Counted from the stretch's first letter, positions 44,741 through 53,416 are shown. The stretch is 64,000 nt of DNA from Streptomyces sp. F001 (GCF_004187715.1 NZ_QZWF01000003.1:124001-188000), one strand, 5' to 3'. Notes: a model not told the origin generated them from the letters alone. Made by a program: numbers and translations.

Positions 44741-44886
44741 GTCGTGCCTCCCCCCCTCCCCCCCGTGCCTTCAGGCCCTGGGGCTCCCAGGGCGATGGGG
44801 TCCCCTGCTCGAGCGAAGCCAAGGGTGAGCGAAGCCAAGGGTGGGGGAGGGTAGGCGCTGGGGATCCCCCTCTGGGGGAGGCACCC
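44741..44886. repeat. Dispersed palindromic repeat, diverged copy 3
   Basis: The ends GTCGTGCCTCCCCCC (44741) and GGGGGAGGCAC (~44873-44883) match the stem of copies 1 and 2, and CTGGGGATCCCCCTCTGGGGG resembles their right half. Inside is an exact 16-bp tandem duplication, GAGCGAAGCCAAGGGT, at 44811-44826 and 44827-44842. It lies between the divergent pstS and flavoenzyme genes. The rest of the 44560-44968 gap holds no gene I can support. Confidence 0.65.
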
Positions 44887-44968
44887 CACAACGCAGACCG
44901 GCATTCCTGGAACCCCGACGCCGGCGGACCCGTCTCGATGGACGAAGACGGCGGAAACGGGAGGCACC

Positions 44969-46555
44969 ATGGAGCGGCGGACGTTCATCAGCGGCGGGGC
45001 AGCCGCGATCGTGGGGGTGGCGTCGGCAGCATGCACCAGCGGCACCGGACCCGCCAGGGCCTCAGCCACCGCCGGCCGGCCGCCCACCTCCCGTACGCCG
45101 GCCCGCCCCACCGCCACCACGGCCGCCACCACAGCCGCCGCCACCACGGCCGCCGCCTGGACCGCCCTGGCCCGCGACCTGGACGGCACCCTGATCCGCC
45201 CCTCAGACGCCTCCTGGGCGACGGCCAGCCAGCTCTACAACACCCGCTTCGACACCCTGAAGCCCGCCGCGGTCGCCTACGTCGCCCACCCGGACGACAT
45301 CCGCACGACCCTCGCCTACGCCCGCGCCCACGACATCCGCGTCGCCATCCGCAACGGCGGCCACTCCTACGCGGGCTGGTCCTCCGGCAACGGCCGACTG
45401 ATAGTCGACGTGTCCAAGCTGAACCGCGTCCGCGCGAGCGGCGGCACGGCAGTCGTCGGCGCCGGCGCCAAGCTGATCGACGTCTATCGCGCGCTCGCCG
45501 CCAAGGGCGTGACGATCCCGGCGGGCTCCTGCCCGACGGTCGGCGTCTCCGGCCTGGTACTCGGCGGCGGACACGGCGTCGTCTCCCGGGCGTACGGCCT
45601 GACCTGCGACAGCCTCACCCGGGCCACGCTCGTCACAGCGGACGGCAAGCAGCTCACCGCCGACGCCGACGAGCACAAGGACCTCTTCTGGGCCCTGCGC
45701 GGCGCGGGCAACGGCAACTTCGGCGTCGTCACGGAACTGCACTTCCGTACGCACCCCGCCCCGCAGGCCGTCTCGGCGTATCTGAGCTGGCCGTGGGCCA
45801 AGGCTGCCGCGGTCGTGAAGGCCTGGCAGGAGTGGGGCCCGGACCAGCCCGACGAGATCTGGTCCTCCCTCCACCTGGCGAACGCCGCCGGAGGCACCCC
45901 CACCGTCTCCGTCGCCGCGTTCTCCCTCGGCACCTACGGCGAACTCCAGAACGCCGTCGACCGCCTGGCCGCCCGGATCGGCTCCCCGGCGAGCAACGTC
46001 TCACTGAAGCGGCGCTCGTACGAGGAGTCCATGGAGGTCTACGCCGGCTGCTCGTCCTTCGCGACGGACGCGCAGTGCCATCTGCCGGGCTCGACACCAG
46101 GGCGCTCCCCCGAGGGTGCGCTCGGCCGCGAGACGTACGCCGCCCGCTCCGACTTCTTCGACCGCTCGATCTCGGCCACCGGCATCCAGACGCTCCTGTC
46201 GCAGCTGACGTCGGTACGCGGCGGCTCGGGCAGCATCGCCCTGACCGCACTCGGCGGCGCGGTCAACCGCGTCTCCCCGACGGCGACGGCCTTCGTGCAC
46301 CGCCGCTCCCGGATGCTGGCCCAGTACATCGCCGCCTGGCGCGCGGGCACGTCCGGCTCGACGGCCCAGTCCTGGCTGACGTCGGCACATCGGTCGATGC
46401 GCCCGTACGCCTCGGGCGCGGCCTACCAGAACTACACGGACCCGACCCTGACGAACTGGCGGAAGGCGTACTACGGGGATGCGGCGACCCGCCTGACGCA
46501 GCTGAAGCGGATCTACGACCCGAACCGGGTGTTCACGTCCCCCCAGGCACTGTGA
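44969..46555 (+). CDS. Tat-exported FAD-dependent oxidoreductase (BBE-like)
   Basis: A 528-residue flavoenzyme. The N-terminus MERRTFISGGAAAIVGVAS has a twin-arginine signal and then a Cys (AACTS) that may be lipidated, followed by a Thr/Ala-rich linker. The FAD-binding domain has NGGHSYAGWSSGNG and SGLVLGGGHGVVSRAYGLTCDSL; the His and Cys in these two motifs are the positions used for bicovalent FAD in berberine-bridge-type oxidases. The C-terminal BBE motif is AYQNYTDPTL with YDPNRVF. Substrate unknown, probably a sugar or secondary metabolite. Confidence 0.9.
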   Translation: MERRTFISGGAAAIVGVASAACTSGTGPARASATAGRPPTSRTPARPTATTAATTAAATTAAAWTALARDLDGTLIRPSDASWATASQLYNTRFDTLKPAAVAYVAHPDDIRTTLAYARAHDIRVAIRNGGHSYAGWSSGNGRLIVDVSKLNRVRASGGTAVVGAGAKLIDVYRALAAKGVTIPAGSCPTVGVSGLVLGGGHGVVSRAYGLTCDSLTRATLVTADGKQLTADADEHKDLFWALRGAGNGNFGVVTELHFRTHPAPQAVSAYLSWPWAKAAAVVKAWQEWGPDQPDEIWSSLHLANAAGGTPTVSVAAFSLGTYGELQNAVDRLAARIGSPASNVSLKRRSYEESMEVYAGCSSFATDAQCHLPGSTPGRSPEGALGRETYAARSDFFDRSISATGIQTLLSQLTSVRGGSGSIALTALGGAVNRVSPTATAFVHRRSRMLAQYIAAWRAGTSGSTAQSWLTSAHRSMRPYASGAAYQNYTDPTLTNWRKAYYGDAATRLTQLKRIYDPNRVFTSPQAL

Positions 46556-46582
46556 GACAGCCGAATGCCCCCTACACGCCCC

Positions 46583-47287
46583 TCACGCAGCCAGGTCCCG
46601 CTCCTCGGAGTCGGCCGGCTCCTTGCGGCTGCCCGGGATCAGGGTCTCCTGGCCGGGCGCCGAGGATCTGCGGCGGATCAGCCGGCCGGCCCGGGGCGAC
46701 CGCTCGACGGCCTTCATGACCGGCGTGAGCAAGGCCATGGCCGGCGGCGACAGCAGCAGGGCGACCGCCGTGCCGAGCGCGAATCCGCCGATGACGTCCG
46801 TCGGGTAGTGGACACCCATGTAGACCCGGAGGAACCCTTCGAGCAGGGCGAGCCCGATGCCGGCGAGCCCGAACTTCCGGTGGGCGACGAAGAGACCGAC
46901 ACCCATGGCCATGGTGAGGGTGGCGTGATCGCTCACGAACGAGAAGTCGGTCTTGCCGGAAACAAGAACATCCAGCCCCTCATGGCTGACGAAGGGCCGG
47001 GGCCGCTCCACGAACCCCCGTATCGGCACGTTCACCAGCACCGCGATACCGGCCGCCAGCGGCGCCCACACGAGCGCGGCGACGGAGGAGGCCGCCTCCT
47101 CGCCGCCACGCCTACGCACGGACCACCAGCACCACACCACGAGCAGCACCACGGCGAGCAACAGCCCGTACTCACCCACGAACTCCATGATCCGGTCGAA
47201 CCAGGACGGTGCGTCCTTGGCCAGACCGTTGATGTCGTAGAGCAACTCGACGTCAGGGTTCGACCCGGATTGCGCGAGTCCAGCCAT
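46583..47287 (-). CDS. PAP2-family membrane phosphatase
   Basis: A 234-residue protein with about five transmembrane helices. The three PAP2 motifs are visible: VERPRPF (KxxxxxxRP-type), SFVSDHAT (PSGH variant, with SDHA) and RVYMGVHYPTDVIGG (SRxxxxxH-xxxD type). It probably dephosphorylates a lipid or isoprenoid phosphate such as undecaprenyl diphosphate at the outer membrane face. Substrate unproven. The C-terminal ~45 residues are charged and cytoplasmic. Confidence 0.9.
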   Translation of the reverse strand: MAGLAQSGSNPDVELLYDINGLAKDAPSWFDRIMEFVGEYGLLLAVVLLVVWCWWSVRRRGGEEAASSVAALVWAPLAAGIAVLVNVPIRGFVERPRPFVSHEGLDVLVSGKTDFSFVSDHATLTMAMGVGLFVAHRKFGLAGIGLALLEGFLRVYMGVHYPTDVIGGFALGTAVALLLSPPAMALLTPVMKAVERSPRAGRLIRRRSSAPGQETLIPGSRKEPADSEERDLAA

Positions 47288-47486
47288 GGTGCAGCGGGCC
47301 CCTTCGTCGTCGTCTCCGCGGGCACAGGTGCGTGCGCCGCTCTGCCACCCCCGTGGTGTGTAGATCCGCGTGGCTCGGCTACGTCAACAGGAACGCACGA
47401 CTCCCCTCACTGCGTTCCACACTCCACTGAATGATCACGCAGACGTTATCGAAGAGAGACTCATCGTCGCAGCTCAGGGGGGAGGT

Positions 47487-48506
47487 TTACGTTCGGTTCG
47501 CCCCGGATCCGGCGGTGGCCGGGAGCGCTTTTGCGCCATCTTCGGTGACCCGGGTGGCACCGAAGTAGTCAGGGGTGTCGATCGGGTCGAACCGGATGAC
47601 AGCCCCCGGCCTCGGGGCATCGATCATGTACCCGCCCCCGACATAGATCCCCACGTGCCGAATGGCCCGCGAATTGGTGAGGTCGTCCGAGAAGAACACC
47701 AGATCCCCCGGCAGCAGCTCCTCGCGCGAGGGATGCGGGCCGGCGTTGTACTGATCATTGGCGACGCGCGGCAGCGTGATCCCCACACTCTCGTACGCGG
47801 CCTTGGTCAGCCCCGAGCAGTCGAACCGTCCGCCCTGCTCCGCCGTACCGTTGCCGCCCCAGAGGTACAGCGTGCCGAGCTTCTCCTGCGCGTAGTGGAT
47901 GGCACCGGCAGCCTGCTCGGAGGGATCGACCCGCCCGACGGGCGCGGCGAAGCTCTGCTCGAGGGTCGTGATGGTCTTCACGTAGTTCTGGGTCTCCTTG
48001 TACGGCGGCACGCCCCCGTACTTGATGACCGCGTACGCCCCCGCGTTGTAGGCGGCGAGCATGTTCTTCGTCGCGTCCCCCGGCACGTCCTTCACATACG
48101 AGGCGAGCTCGCAGTCGTAGGAAGCAGCCGACGGAATCGCGTCGTTGGGATCCCAGACGTCGCGGTCCCCGTCCCCGTCGCCGTCGATCCCGTGCGTGGC
48201 CCAGGTGCCCGGAATGAACTGCGCTATTCCCTGCGCCTGCGCCGGGCTCTGGGCCTTCGGGTTGAACCCGCTCTCCTGGTAGAGCTGGGCGGCGAGGAGG
48301 GCGGGGTTGATGGCGGGGCACATATTGCCCCACTTCTGCACGAGGGGCTGATACGCCGCGGGCACGGCTCCCTTGGCCAGCTTCTTGCTCGCCCCGTTCA
48401 CCCCGTTGACGAGGTTCCCGGCGACGATGTACACCCCGACGACGAGCAGCATCACCAACGCGACCCCGCCCCCGACGGCGACCACCACGATCCACGCCTT
48501 ACGCAC
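47487..48506 (-). CDS. Bifunctional cell-wall hydrolase (lytic transglycosylase-like plus NlpC/P60)
   Basis: About 339 residues: a signal-anchor (RKAWIVVVAVGGGVALVMLLVVGVYIVAG in pieces), an SLT-like domain with AAQLYQESGFNPKAQSPAQA and GIAQFIPGTWATHG, then a C-terminal NlpC/P60 endopeptidase with catalytic Cys in GGRFDCSGLTKAAYE and His in IRHVGIYVG. It is expected to cut both glycan strands and stem peptides of peptidoglycan. GTG 48506 preceded by GAGGGG is chosen. The same frame stays open upstream into the broken HATPase gene, which is unusual. Confidence 0.9.
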   Translation of the reverse strand: MRKAWIVVVAVGGGVALVMLLVVGVYIVAGNLVNGVNGASKKLAKGAVPAAYQPLVQKWGNMCPAINPALLAAQLYQESGFNPKAQSPAQAQGIAQFIPGTWATHGIDGDGDGDRDVWDPNDAIPSAASYDCELASYVKDVPGDATKNMLAAYNAGAYAVIKYGGVPPYKETQNYVKTITTLEQSFAAPVGRVDPSEQAAGAIHYAQEKLGTLYLWGGNGTAEQGGRFDCSGLTKAAYESVGITLPRVANDQYNAGPHPSREELLPGDLVFFSDDLTNSRAIRHVGIYVGGGYMIDAPRPGAVIRFDPIDTPDYFGATRVTEDGAKALPATAGSGANRT

Positions 48507-48569
48507 CGTCAACCGCCCCTCGCCGACCGGGAGTACGCCCACGTCAGTGTAGAGGCGGCGGCTCAGGCA

Positions 48570-48987
48570 CGGGACTATCGCAAGCCTCTGACACTCCCAC
48601 AGCAGTTTCCGCCCTTCGCCGCGTCTGGCTCCACACCCCAGGCGTCGGCGCAGGCATGTACGATGCAGCCGCGGCCGCGTTCCGGCGTCGTCGGGGTGGT
48701 GACCCGGGCCGTTCCCGTGAAGCCGGGCGGGACTCGGGGTCCGTGTCCCATACGGCCACCCGCAGCCGGCCCAGCTCGGCCGAGCGCAGGCGGAGGGCAT
48801 AGGGACCGGTGGTGTGCAGGTGCGCGTTGGCGAGGAGTTCGGCGGCGACGAGTTCCGCGGTGGGGGTGAGGTCGGTGAGGTCGTGGGCGGCGAGGACGGC
48901 GCGAAGGGTCGCGCGAGCGATGCCCGGTGCGCGTGGATCGTGCGGGAGTTGGAGGGTGTAGGTCCAGGGCGGGGATACGGTGGGCAT
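48570..48987 (-). pseudogene. Frameshifted ATP-binding (HATPase) regulator gene
   Basis: From ATG 48987 the first ~80 residues are a typical small streptomycete HATPase (TPTAELVAAELLANAHLHT, RLRVAVWDTDP). The expected continuation VPPGFTGTARVTTPTTPERG and CADAWGVEPDA is in the second frame, and the expected end GRKLLWECQ is in the third. So at least two single-base indels are present, the first at the C run near 48743-48747. Such ATPases accompany XRE-DUF5753 and DUF397 genes (WhiJ/AbaA-type clusters), as seen directly to the right. Confidence 0.75.
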
Positions 48988-49177
48988 GGAAGTGTCCGAT
49001 CAGGTAGGGGGGTTGAGGTGGGCCCAGTGACCTCGCCGCTCCGTCGAGCGGGGCACTTCTGGACGGTGGGCGCCGCACAAGAAAGGTAGCGTCGAGTTGT
49101 AAGTTATTAGACCCAGATACCTGAACTGCTTCAGACTTCATGCGTGTGGGTGACACTGCCGCCGAAGGAGAGCGACA

Positions 49178-50032
49178 TTGGCCATGAGAGGCAGCCCCAC
49201 TGGGCGTCAACTCCGGTTGGGAGCCGAACTCCGCAAGATGCGCGAGCGGGCGGGCCTGACCTCGACACAGGCGGCGCAGCTCCTCGGTATCAAGCAGAAC
49301 CAGGTCAGCAACATCGAGGCCGGCCGCCATGGCGTGAGCCCCGAGCGCCTGCGTACCATCGCCTGCCATTACGACTGCGCGGACAAGACCTTCGTAGAGG
49401 CGCTCACCGCCATGACGCCCGACCGCAAGCGGGGCTGGTGGGAGGAGTACCGCGAACTGGTCCCCGGCCCGCTCCTCGACCTGGCCGAACTGGAGCACCA
49501 CGCACGGGCGTTGCGCAGCACCACGACGGCCCGCATCTCCGGCCTGCTCCAGACGCGCGAGTACGCCCTCGAGATCTTCCGCCAGGCGGTCACCGAGCTC
49601 TCACCGCCCGACATCGAGTATCGCCTCTCCTTCCGCATTAAGCGGCAGGCGATTCTCCACCGCGAGGACAGCCCCACTCCGTACGAGGCGATCCTCCACG
49701 AGGCGGCGCTGCGCATGAAGGTCGGAGGTCCCTCCGTTGCCCGAAAGCAGCTGCAACACCTGCTCGACATGAGCGACCGTGACCACATCACCCTGCGCGC
49801 CATCACTTTCGACGTCGGCGCCTACCCCGGGTCCGGTCAGTCGATCTACTACGTCCACGGCTCCGTACCGCAGCTGGACACCGTACAGCTCGACCAGTCC
49901 CACGGTGCCACGTTTCTCGACGCCGAGGCCCAGCTGCACAAGTACCGGACGCTCCTGGCACGGATCGAGGCAGTGGCACTGAGCCCGGAGAAGACCCGAG
50001 ACCTCATCCACGACGTGATGCGAGACCTGTGA
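49178..50032 (+). CDS. XRE regulator with DUF5753 domain (WhiJ-like)
   Basis: A 284-residue regulator. Residues ~14-70 form an XRE helix-turn-helix (LGAELRKMRERAGLTSTQAAQ, GIKQNQVSNIEAGRHGV), and ~95-275 form the DUF5753 domain (ARISGLLQTREYALEIFRQA, ... DTVQLDQSHGATFLDAEAQ). TTG 49178 is favoured by GAAGGAG 7 bases upstream; ATG 49184 is possible. Followed by two DUF397 genes, it forms the WhiJ-type module thought to influence development in streptomycetes. Confidence 0.9.
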   Translation: MAMRGSPTGRQLRLGAELRKMRERAGLTSTQAAQLLGIKQNQVSNIEAGRHGVSPERLRTIACHYDCADKTFVEALTAMTPDRKRGWWEEYRELVPGPLLDLAELEHHARALRSTTTARISGLLQTREYALEIFRQAVTELSPPDIEYRLSFRIKRQAILHREDSPTPYEAILHEAALRMKVGGPSVARKQLQHLLDMSDRDHITLRAITFDVGAYPGSGQSIYYVHGSVPQLDTVQLDQSHGATFLDAEAQLHKYRTLLARIEAVALSPEKTRDLIHDVMRDL

Positions 50033-50042
50033 GGGAACACCT

Positions 50043-50228
50043 ATGAACCTGCCCTGGCAGAAGTCCACCTACTGCAGCGAAGGCGAAGCCTGCGTCTACA
50101 TCACCGCCACCCCCGAAACGATCCTCCTCACCGAGAGCAGCGACCCCACCGACGCGATACTCACCGCCACGTCGGCCGCCTTCGACGCTCTGATAGCCGC
50201 CCTCAAAACGGAACCGCGCCATGGCTGA
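50043..50228 (+). CDS. DUF397 protein 1
   Basis: A 61-residue DUF397 protein (LPWQKSTYCSEGEACVYITA). DUF397 proteins are encoded next to WhiJ-like regulators and are thought to modulate them. It starts 10 bases after the XRE stop and overlaps the next gene by 8 bases. Confidence 0.88.
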   Translation: MNLPWQKSTYCSEGEACVYITATPETILLTESSDPTDAILTATSAAFDALIAALKTEPRHG

Positions 50229-50469
50229 CATCCCACCCGACCTCACCTGGACCCGCGCCGCCCCGCCGGAAGCAACCGGTCCCGGCCCCTGGATCGAGAT
50301 CGCCTTCGGCGAGGGCGGCGACGGCGACGCCCCGGTCTACCTCCGCGAAACCAGCGCCCCGGACGTCATCGTCACGACCAACCGCCGCAAGTGGGACGCC
50401 TTCGTACTCGGCGCACAGGCGGGCGAGTTCGACCACTTCGCAGAGGGGATCGAGGAGGGGAGCCCCTGA
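50221..50469 (+). CDS. DUF397 protein 2
   Basis: An 82-residue DUF397 protein with the core TWTRAAPPEATGPGPWIEIAF, YLRETSAPDVIVTTNRRKWDAF and LGAQAGEFD. It overlaps the first DUF397 gene, so the two are translationally coupled. Two different DUF397 partners for one regulator is less common than one. Confidence 0.85.
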   Translation: MADIPPDLTWTRAAPPEATGPGPWIEIAFGEGGDGDAPVYLRETSAPDVIVTTNRRKWDAFVLGAQAGEFDHFAEGIEEGSP

Positions 50470-50559
50470 GAGGAGCCAAGCGCCGACACCGGGGCACGTC
50501 GGCTGGACTCGGCACATTCGGCCAGAAGCACTTCGGTATGACTCGGGTATGATCCAGGT

Positions 50560-50748
50560 ATGACCACGAAGATCACCGTGTCGCTGTCCGACGAAACCGC
50601 CGGTTACGTTCGTGCCCACGCGCCTGAAGGCAATGTGTCCGCGTACATAGACCGCCTCATCCGCCGACAGATCACGTTGGACGCGGCCAGGGAGCTGGCC
50701 GCCGCCGGTTACCGCCCGGATCTGGACGGCGAGGGGGACGCGTGGTGA
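50560..50748 (+). CDS. Antitoxin, ribbon-helix-helix type (MazE-like)
   Basis: A 62-residue protein: an RHH-type N-terminus (KITVSLSDETAGYVRAHA, VSAYIDRLIRRQI) and an acidic tail that would neutralise the toxin (DLDGEGDAW). The stop overlaps the downstream toxin start. ATG 50560 follows an AGGT-type site in GTATGATCCAGGTATG, a self-similar sequence where an operator may lie. Confidence 0.85.
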   Translation: MTTKITVSLSDETAGYVRAHAPEGNVSAYIDRLIRRQITLDAARELAAAGYRPDLDGEGDAW

Positions 50749-51050
50749 AGCGGGGTGACATCTGGCAGGTCAAGGGCACCCAGGGCGAACGCACTGTGTG
50801 CGTCGTCAGCCTCGATGGGCTCGACGAAACCTTCGGCGCCTGCCTGGCCATCGTGCTGCATCCACCTGGCGCCTATCCGGACACCATCATGTCCGTGCAC
50901 CTGAACGCTCCCGTGGAAGCCGTCGCCGTGGCTCTCAACATCACTCAGCTCAAGACAGCGCGCTTCCACGACGGCACCCACCTCGGAAACATCGGCCCGG
51001 ACGCCCTCGCACGCATCGACCAGGCCCTGCGCGCAGTCCTCGACCTCTGA
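50742..51050 (+). CDS. Toxin, MazF/PemK-like endoribonuclease
   Basis: A ~102-residue protein with the MazF-type start KRGDIWQVKG and the segments TVCVVSLD and LNITQLKTARF. MazF toxins cleave mRNA at short motifs. The start overlaps the antitoxin stop. It is slightly shorter and more divergent than classical MazF, lacking the usual RPVLVV, so cleavage activity is likely but unproven. Confidence 0.8.
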   Translation: MVKRGDIWQVKGTQGERTVCVVSLDGLDETFGACLAIVLHPPGAYPDTIMSVHLNAPVEAVAVALNITQLKTARFHDGTHLGNIGPDALARIDQALRAVLDL

Positions 51051-51088
51051 GGGAACGCCCCAGCGGCAAGGAGACCCACCGCCCGGTA

Positions 51089-51303
51089 TGACGTGACCGT
51101 CGGGGCCGCCCGCTTCCGGGCCGCTCGCTCGCTTCTCACCCGTGCTGGAGCGAGGCGAGTCAAGGGTGGCCCGCAGGGCCATCGCCGAAGGCGACGCGGA
51201 ATGCAGCGCAGCGGAGTAGAGCGGAGTGGAGCGGAGCACCCTTTACTCGCCTCGCGGAAGCACGACACCGACCAAGAAGCGGGCGGCCCCGACGGTCACG
51301 TCA
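51089..51303. mobile_element. 215-bp element with 28-bp perfect inverted ends (MITE-like)
   Basis: The left arm, 51089-51116, and right arm, 51276-51303, are perfect reverse complements over 28 bases; the core reads CGGGGCCGCCCGCTTC on the left. The interior carries GCGGAGTAGAGCGGAGTGGA repeats and no gene. No clear target-site duplication is seen at the edges. It lies between the toxin stop and the SDR stop. The fold would be an extended hairpin. Confidence 0.75.
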
Positions 51304-51319
51304 CCAGCAGGCAGCCATG

Positions 51320-52111
51320 TCACGCCCTCCCGGCCTCCACCCCGCTGGCCGCCCCCAGCGGGAAGCTCACGCCCGTCAGTTCCTCCGACACCGTCCACAG
51401 CCGCCGAGCCGCCGCCGGGTCACTTGCCGCGGCCGAGCGGCCCACCAGGGTCGGTGCGCCCCGCATCTCGCCCAGCCCGTCGGGTCCGACGTAGCCGGCG
51501 CCCGGCAAGTCCTGGACCGCCGCGTACAGCGTCGGCAGGGCGCCCGCCTTGTCGTCCTGGGCGAAGAACCTGTTGCCGAACTTCATGAACGCCCGCATCA
51601 CCGGATTCCCCACGTGGCTCTGGAGGTTGGTCGCCGCGTACCCCGGGTGGGCGGCAAGGGCACGGACAGCCGAGCCCGATTCCGCCAGACGGCGCTGGAG
51701 TTCAAGAGTGAAGAGCAGGTTCGTCAGAGCGAAGTGGCCCAGATGGTTCGTGCCGAACTGCATCTCGAAGCCGTCCCGCGTCCGCTGCCTCGGGAGCATC
51801 ATCACGCCCGCGTTGTTGATCAGCAGGCTCAGGGGGCGCCCCTGCCAGGCCTCCGCAAACTCCCGTACGGAGGACAGGTCCGCCAGATCCAGGCGCCGGA
51901 CCTCCGTGCTGCCGTTCACACTCGCCGCCGCGCCCCGGCCGCGCTCCGGATCCCGTACGGCGAACACCACATGCGCCCCCGCGCGGGCCAGCGCATCGGC
52001 GGCCGTCAGCCCGATGCCGCTGTTGGCGCCGGTGACGACGGCTGTGCGGCCCGTGAGGTCGGGGAGGTGGGTCACATTCCATGTGCTCGTCTTGCTTGTC
52101 TTCTCAGCCAT
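51320..52111 (-). CDS. Short-chain dehydrogenase lacking its catalytic segment
   Basis: A 263-residue SDR with an intact N-terminal half: the NAD(P) motif TGANSGIG, LINNAGVMM and FGTNHLGHFALT. Relatives continue with ~55 residues including the catalytic Ser and YxxxK (usually ...YGQSKLANLLF) before NLLFTLELQRRL. Here ALT joins directly to NLLFTLELQRRL, so Ser, Tyr and Lys are missing in frame. I infer that cofactor binding may survive but reduction or oxidation should not. It is divergent from a TetR gene with a 17-bp operator between, so it is probably the regulator's target. Confidence 0.85.
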   Translation of the reverse strand: MAEKTSKTSTWNVTHLPDLTGRTAVVTGANSGIGLTAADALARAGAHVVFAVRDPERGRGAAASVNGSTEVRRLDLADLSSVREFAEAWQGRPLSLLINNAGVMMLPRQRTRDGFEMQFGTNHLGHFALTNLLFTLELQRRLAESGSAVRALAAHPGYAATNLQSHVGNPVMRAFMKFGNRFFAQDDKAGALPTLYAAVQDLPGAGYVGPDGLGEMRGAPTLVGRSAAASDPAAARRLWTVSEELTGVSFPLGAASGVEAGRA

Positions 52112-52119
52112 GACTCGAA

Positions 52120-52136
52120 TGTAGGCGTCGCCTACA
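52120..52136. promoter_or_regulatory. TetR-type operator
   Basis: TGTAGGCGTCGCCTACA, a perfect 17-bp palindrome (8+1+8), lies 8 bases upstream of the SDR start and 46 bases upstream of the TetR gene. Position and symmetry fit repression of both genes. Confidence 0.75.
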
Positions 52137-52182
52137 ATGCTGTCAACGACAACAAAGGTGACACCGACAACATCAGGTTACG

Positions 52183-52791
52183 ATGATGTCCATGTCCGCA
52201 GCCAGCCGCCCCTACCACCACGGAGACCTGCGCTCTGCCCTGCTCGCCAGCGCCGAGCGCACCCTGCGGGAGAAAGGGGTCGCCGCGCTCTCCCTGCGGG
52301 AACTCGCGCGCGAGGCCGGCGTCAGCCATGCCGCCCCCGGCCGGCACTTCAAGGACAAGCAGGCCCTGCTCAACGCCCTCGCGCTCACCGGATACGACCG
52401 GCTCGCCCAGACCCTGGACACGGCCGACGACCCCGCCCTGCCGCTCCAGCCCCGGCTCACCGCCCTCGCCCGCGCCTACCTGGCGTTCTCCGTCGACAAC
52501 GCCGCACTGCTGGAGTTGATGTACGCCCGCAAGCACGAACCCGACGCCACCGAGCGGATGGCCGCCGCCATCGACCGCACGATCGGCTCGCTCGAGCGCG
52601 TACTGGCCGACGCCCAAAAGCGCGGCGAGATCGTCGAGGGGGATCCCGAGCACCTCACCCTCGTCACGGGCGCAGCGCTGCACGGACTCGCCTCGATGAC
52701 AGCCGCCTGCATGCTCACCCCCGAAGCCGCCCTCGGCACTGTGGACGAACTGGTCCACCACCTGCTCCACGGCCTCAAGCCCCGCCCCTGA
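52183..52791 (+). CDS. TetR/AcrR-family regulator
   Basis: A ~202-residue regulator with an N-terminal HTH (RSALLASAERTLREKGVAAL, LRELAREAGVSHAAPGRHFKD). The C-terminal ligand domain (TetR_C-type) contains ALLELMYARKHEPDATERM. ATG 52192 or 52183 are possible. It is divergent from the SDR gene and a strong palindrome lies between. Ligand unknown. Confidence 0.9.
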   Translation: MMSMSAASRPYHHGDLRSALLASAERTLREKGVAALSLRELAREAGVSHAAPGRHFKDKQALLNALALTGYDRLAQTLDTADDPALPLQPRLTALARAYLAFSVDNAALLELMYARKHEPDATERMAAAIDRTIGSLERVLADAQKRGEIVEGDPEHLTLVTGAALHGLASMTAACMLTPEAALGTVDELVHHLLHGLKPRP

Positions 52792-53107
52792 AACGCGACC
52801 ACGCGCGCGGAGGATAGCCTTCATCCGGCGAACATCGACACGACCTCTCACCCGACCGACCGTCAAAAACGGCCCCAGGGCATGGAAGATGCTCAACGAC
52901 GGAACCACATGACGGGTTTCGTTCCCACCTCGTTGCCCGGCGTGACCTGCCGTGATACACAGAGTGACGATACGAGGTGTTCGTACGAAACCCGCCACTC
53001 GATGACGTCAAGTCGACATACGACAGCGCCATTGTCGGCGAGAATGAGGCCTGACCTCTGCGCACCGCAGGGGACTGCGGAACTACCCAACAGGGGCGGT
53101 GACTTAC
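52792..53107. other. 316-bp region upstream of T4SS-like operon
   Basis: No credible ORF. TTCGTACGAA is a 10-bp palindrome at 52980-52989, and GACGGGTTTCG (~52911) faces CGAAACCCGCC (~52986), which could form a larger hairpin. A promoter for the downstream operon is expected here but no clear -10/-35 pair stands out. Confidence 0.5.
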
Positions 53108-53416
53108 ATGCTCTTTGCGGCCGACGAGGGAGACATCAACACCATCATCGGGGGGATCGCTCCGGACTGGGGCCCCTTCGGCAGCCTGGGCAACGAGGCG
53201 AAGGTGATGATCGAGGTCGTGATGGCGGTGGCCATCCTGATCTGTCTCGGCATCGCCATCTGGGGCGCCGCCAAGCAGCGCATCGGCGCGACGGCCCTGC
53301 GCGACACCTTCAGCGCGGAACAGGGCAAGGGCCTCATCATCGCCGGCCTCACCGGGGTGTTCATCATCGGCTCACTCGGCACGCTCTTCACCATCGTGTA
53401 CGGCATGGCCGTATAG
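53108..53416 (+). CDS. Pilin-like small membrane protein of T4SS-like cluster
   Basis: A 102-residue protein with two transmembrane helices (~36-55 and ~78-99) and a short loop KQRIGATALRDTFSAEQGKG between. This is the VirB2/TrbC size and layout. ATG 53108 is preferred to GTG 53099 because CAGGGGCGG then has normal spacing. First gene of the cluster. The pilin role is inferred from order and topology. Confidence 0.75.
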   Translation: MLFAADEGDINTIIGGIAPDWGPFGSLGNEAKVMIEVVMAVAILICLGIAIWGAAKQRIGATALRDTFSAEQGKGLIIAGLTGVFIIGSLGTLFTIVYGMAV

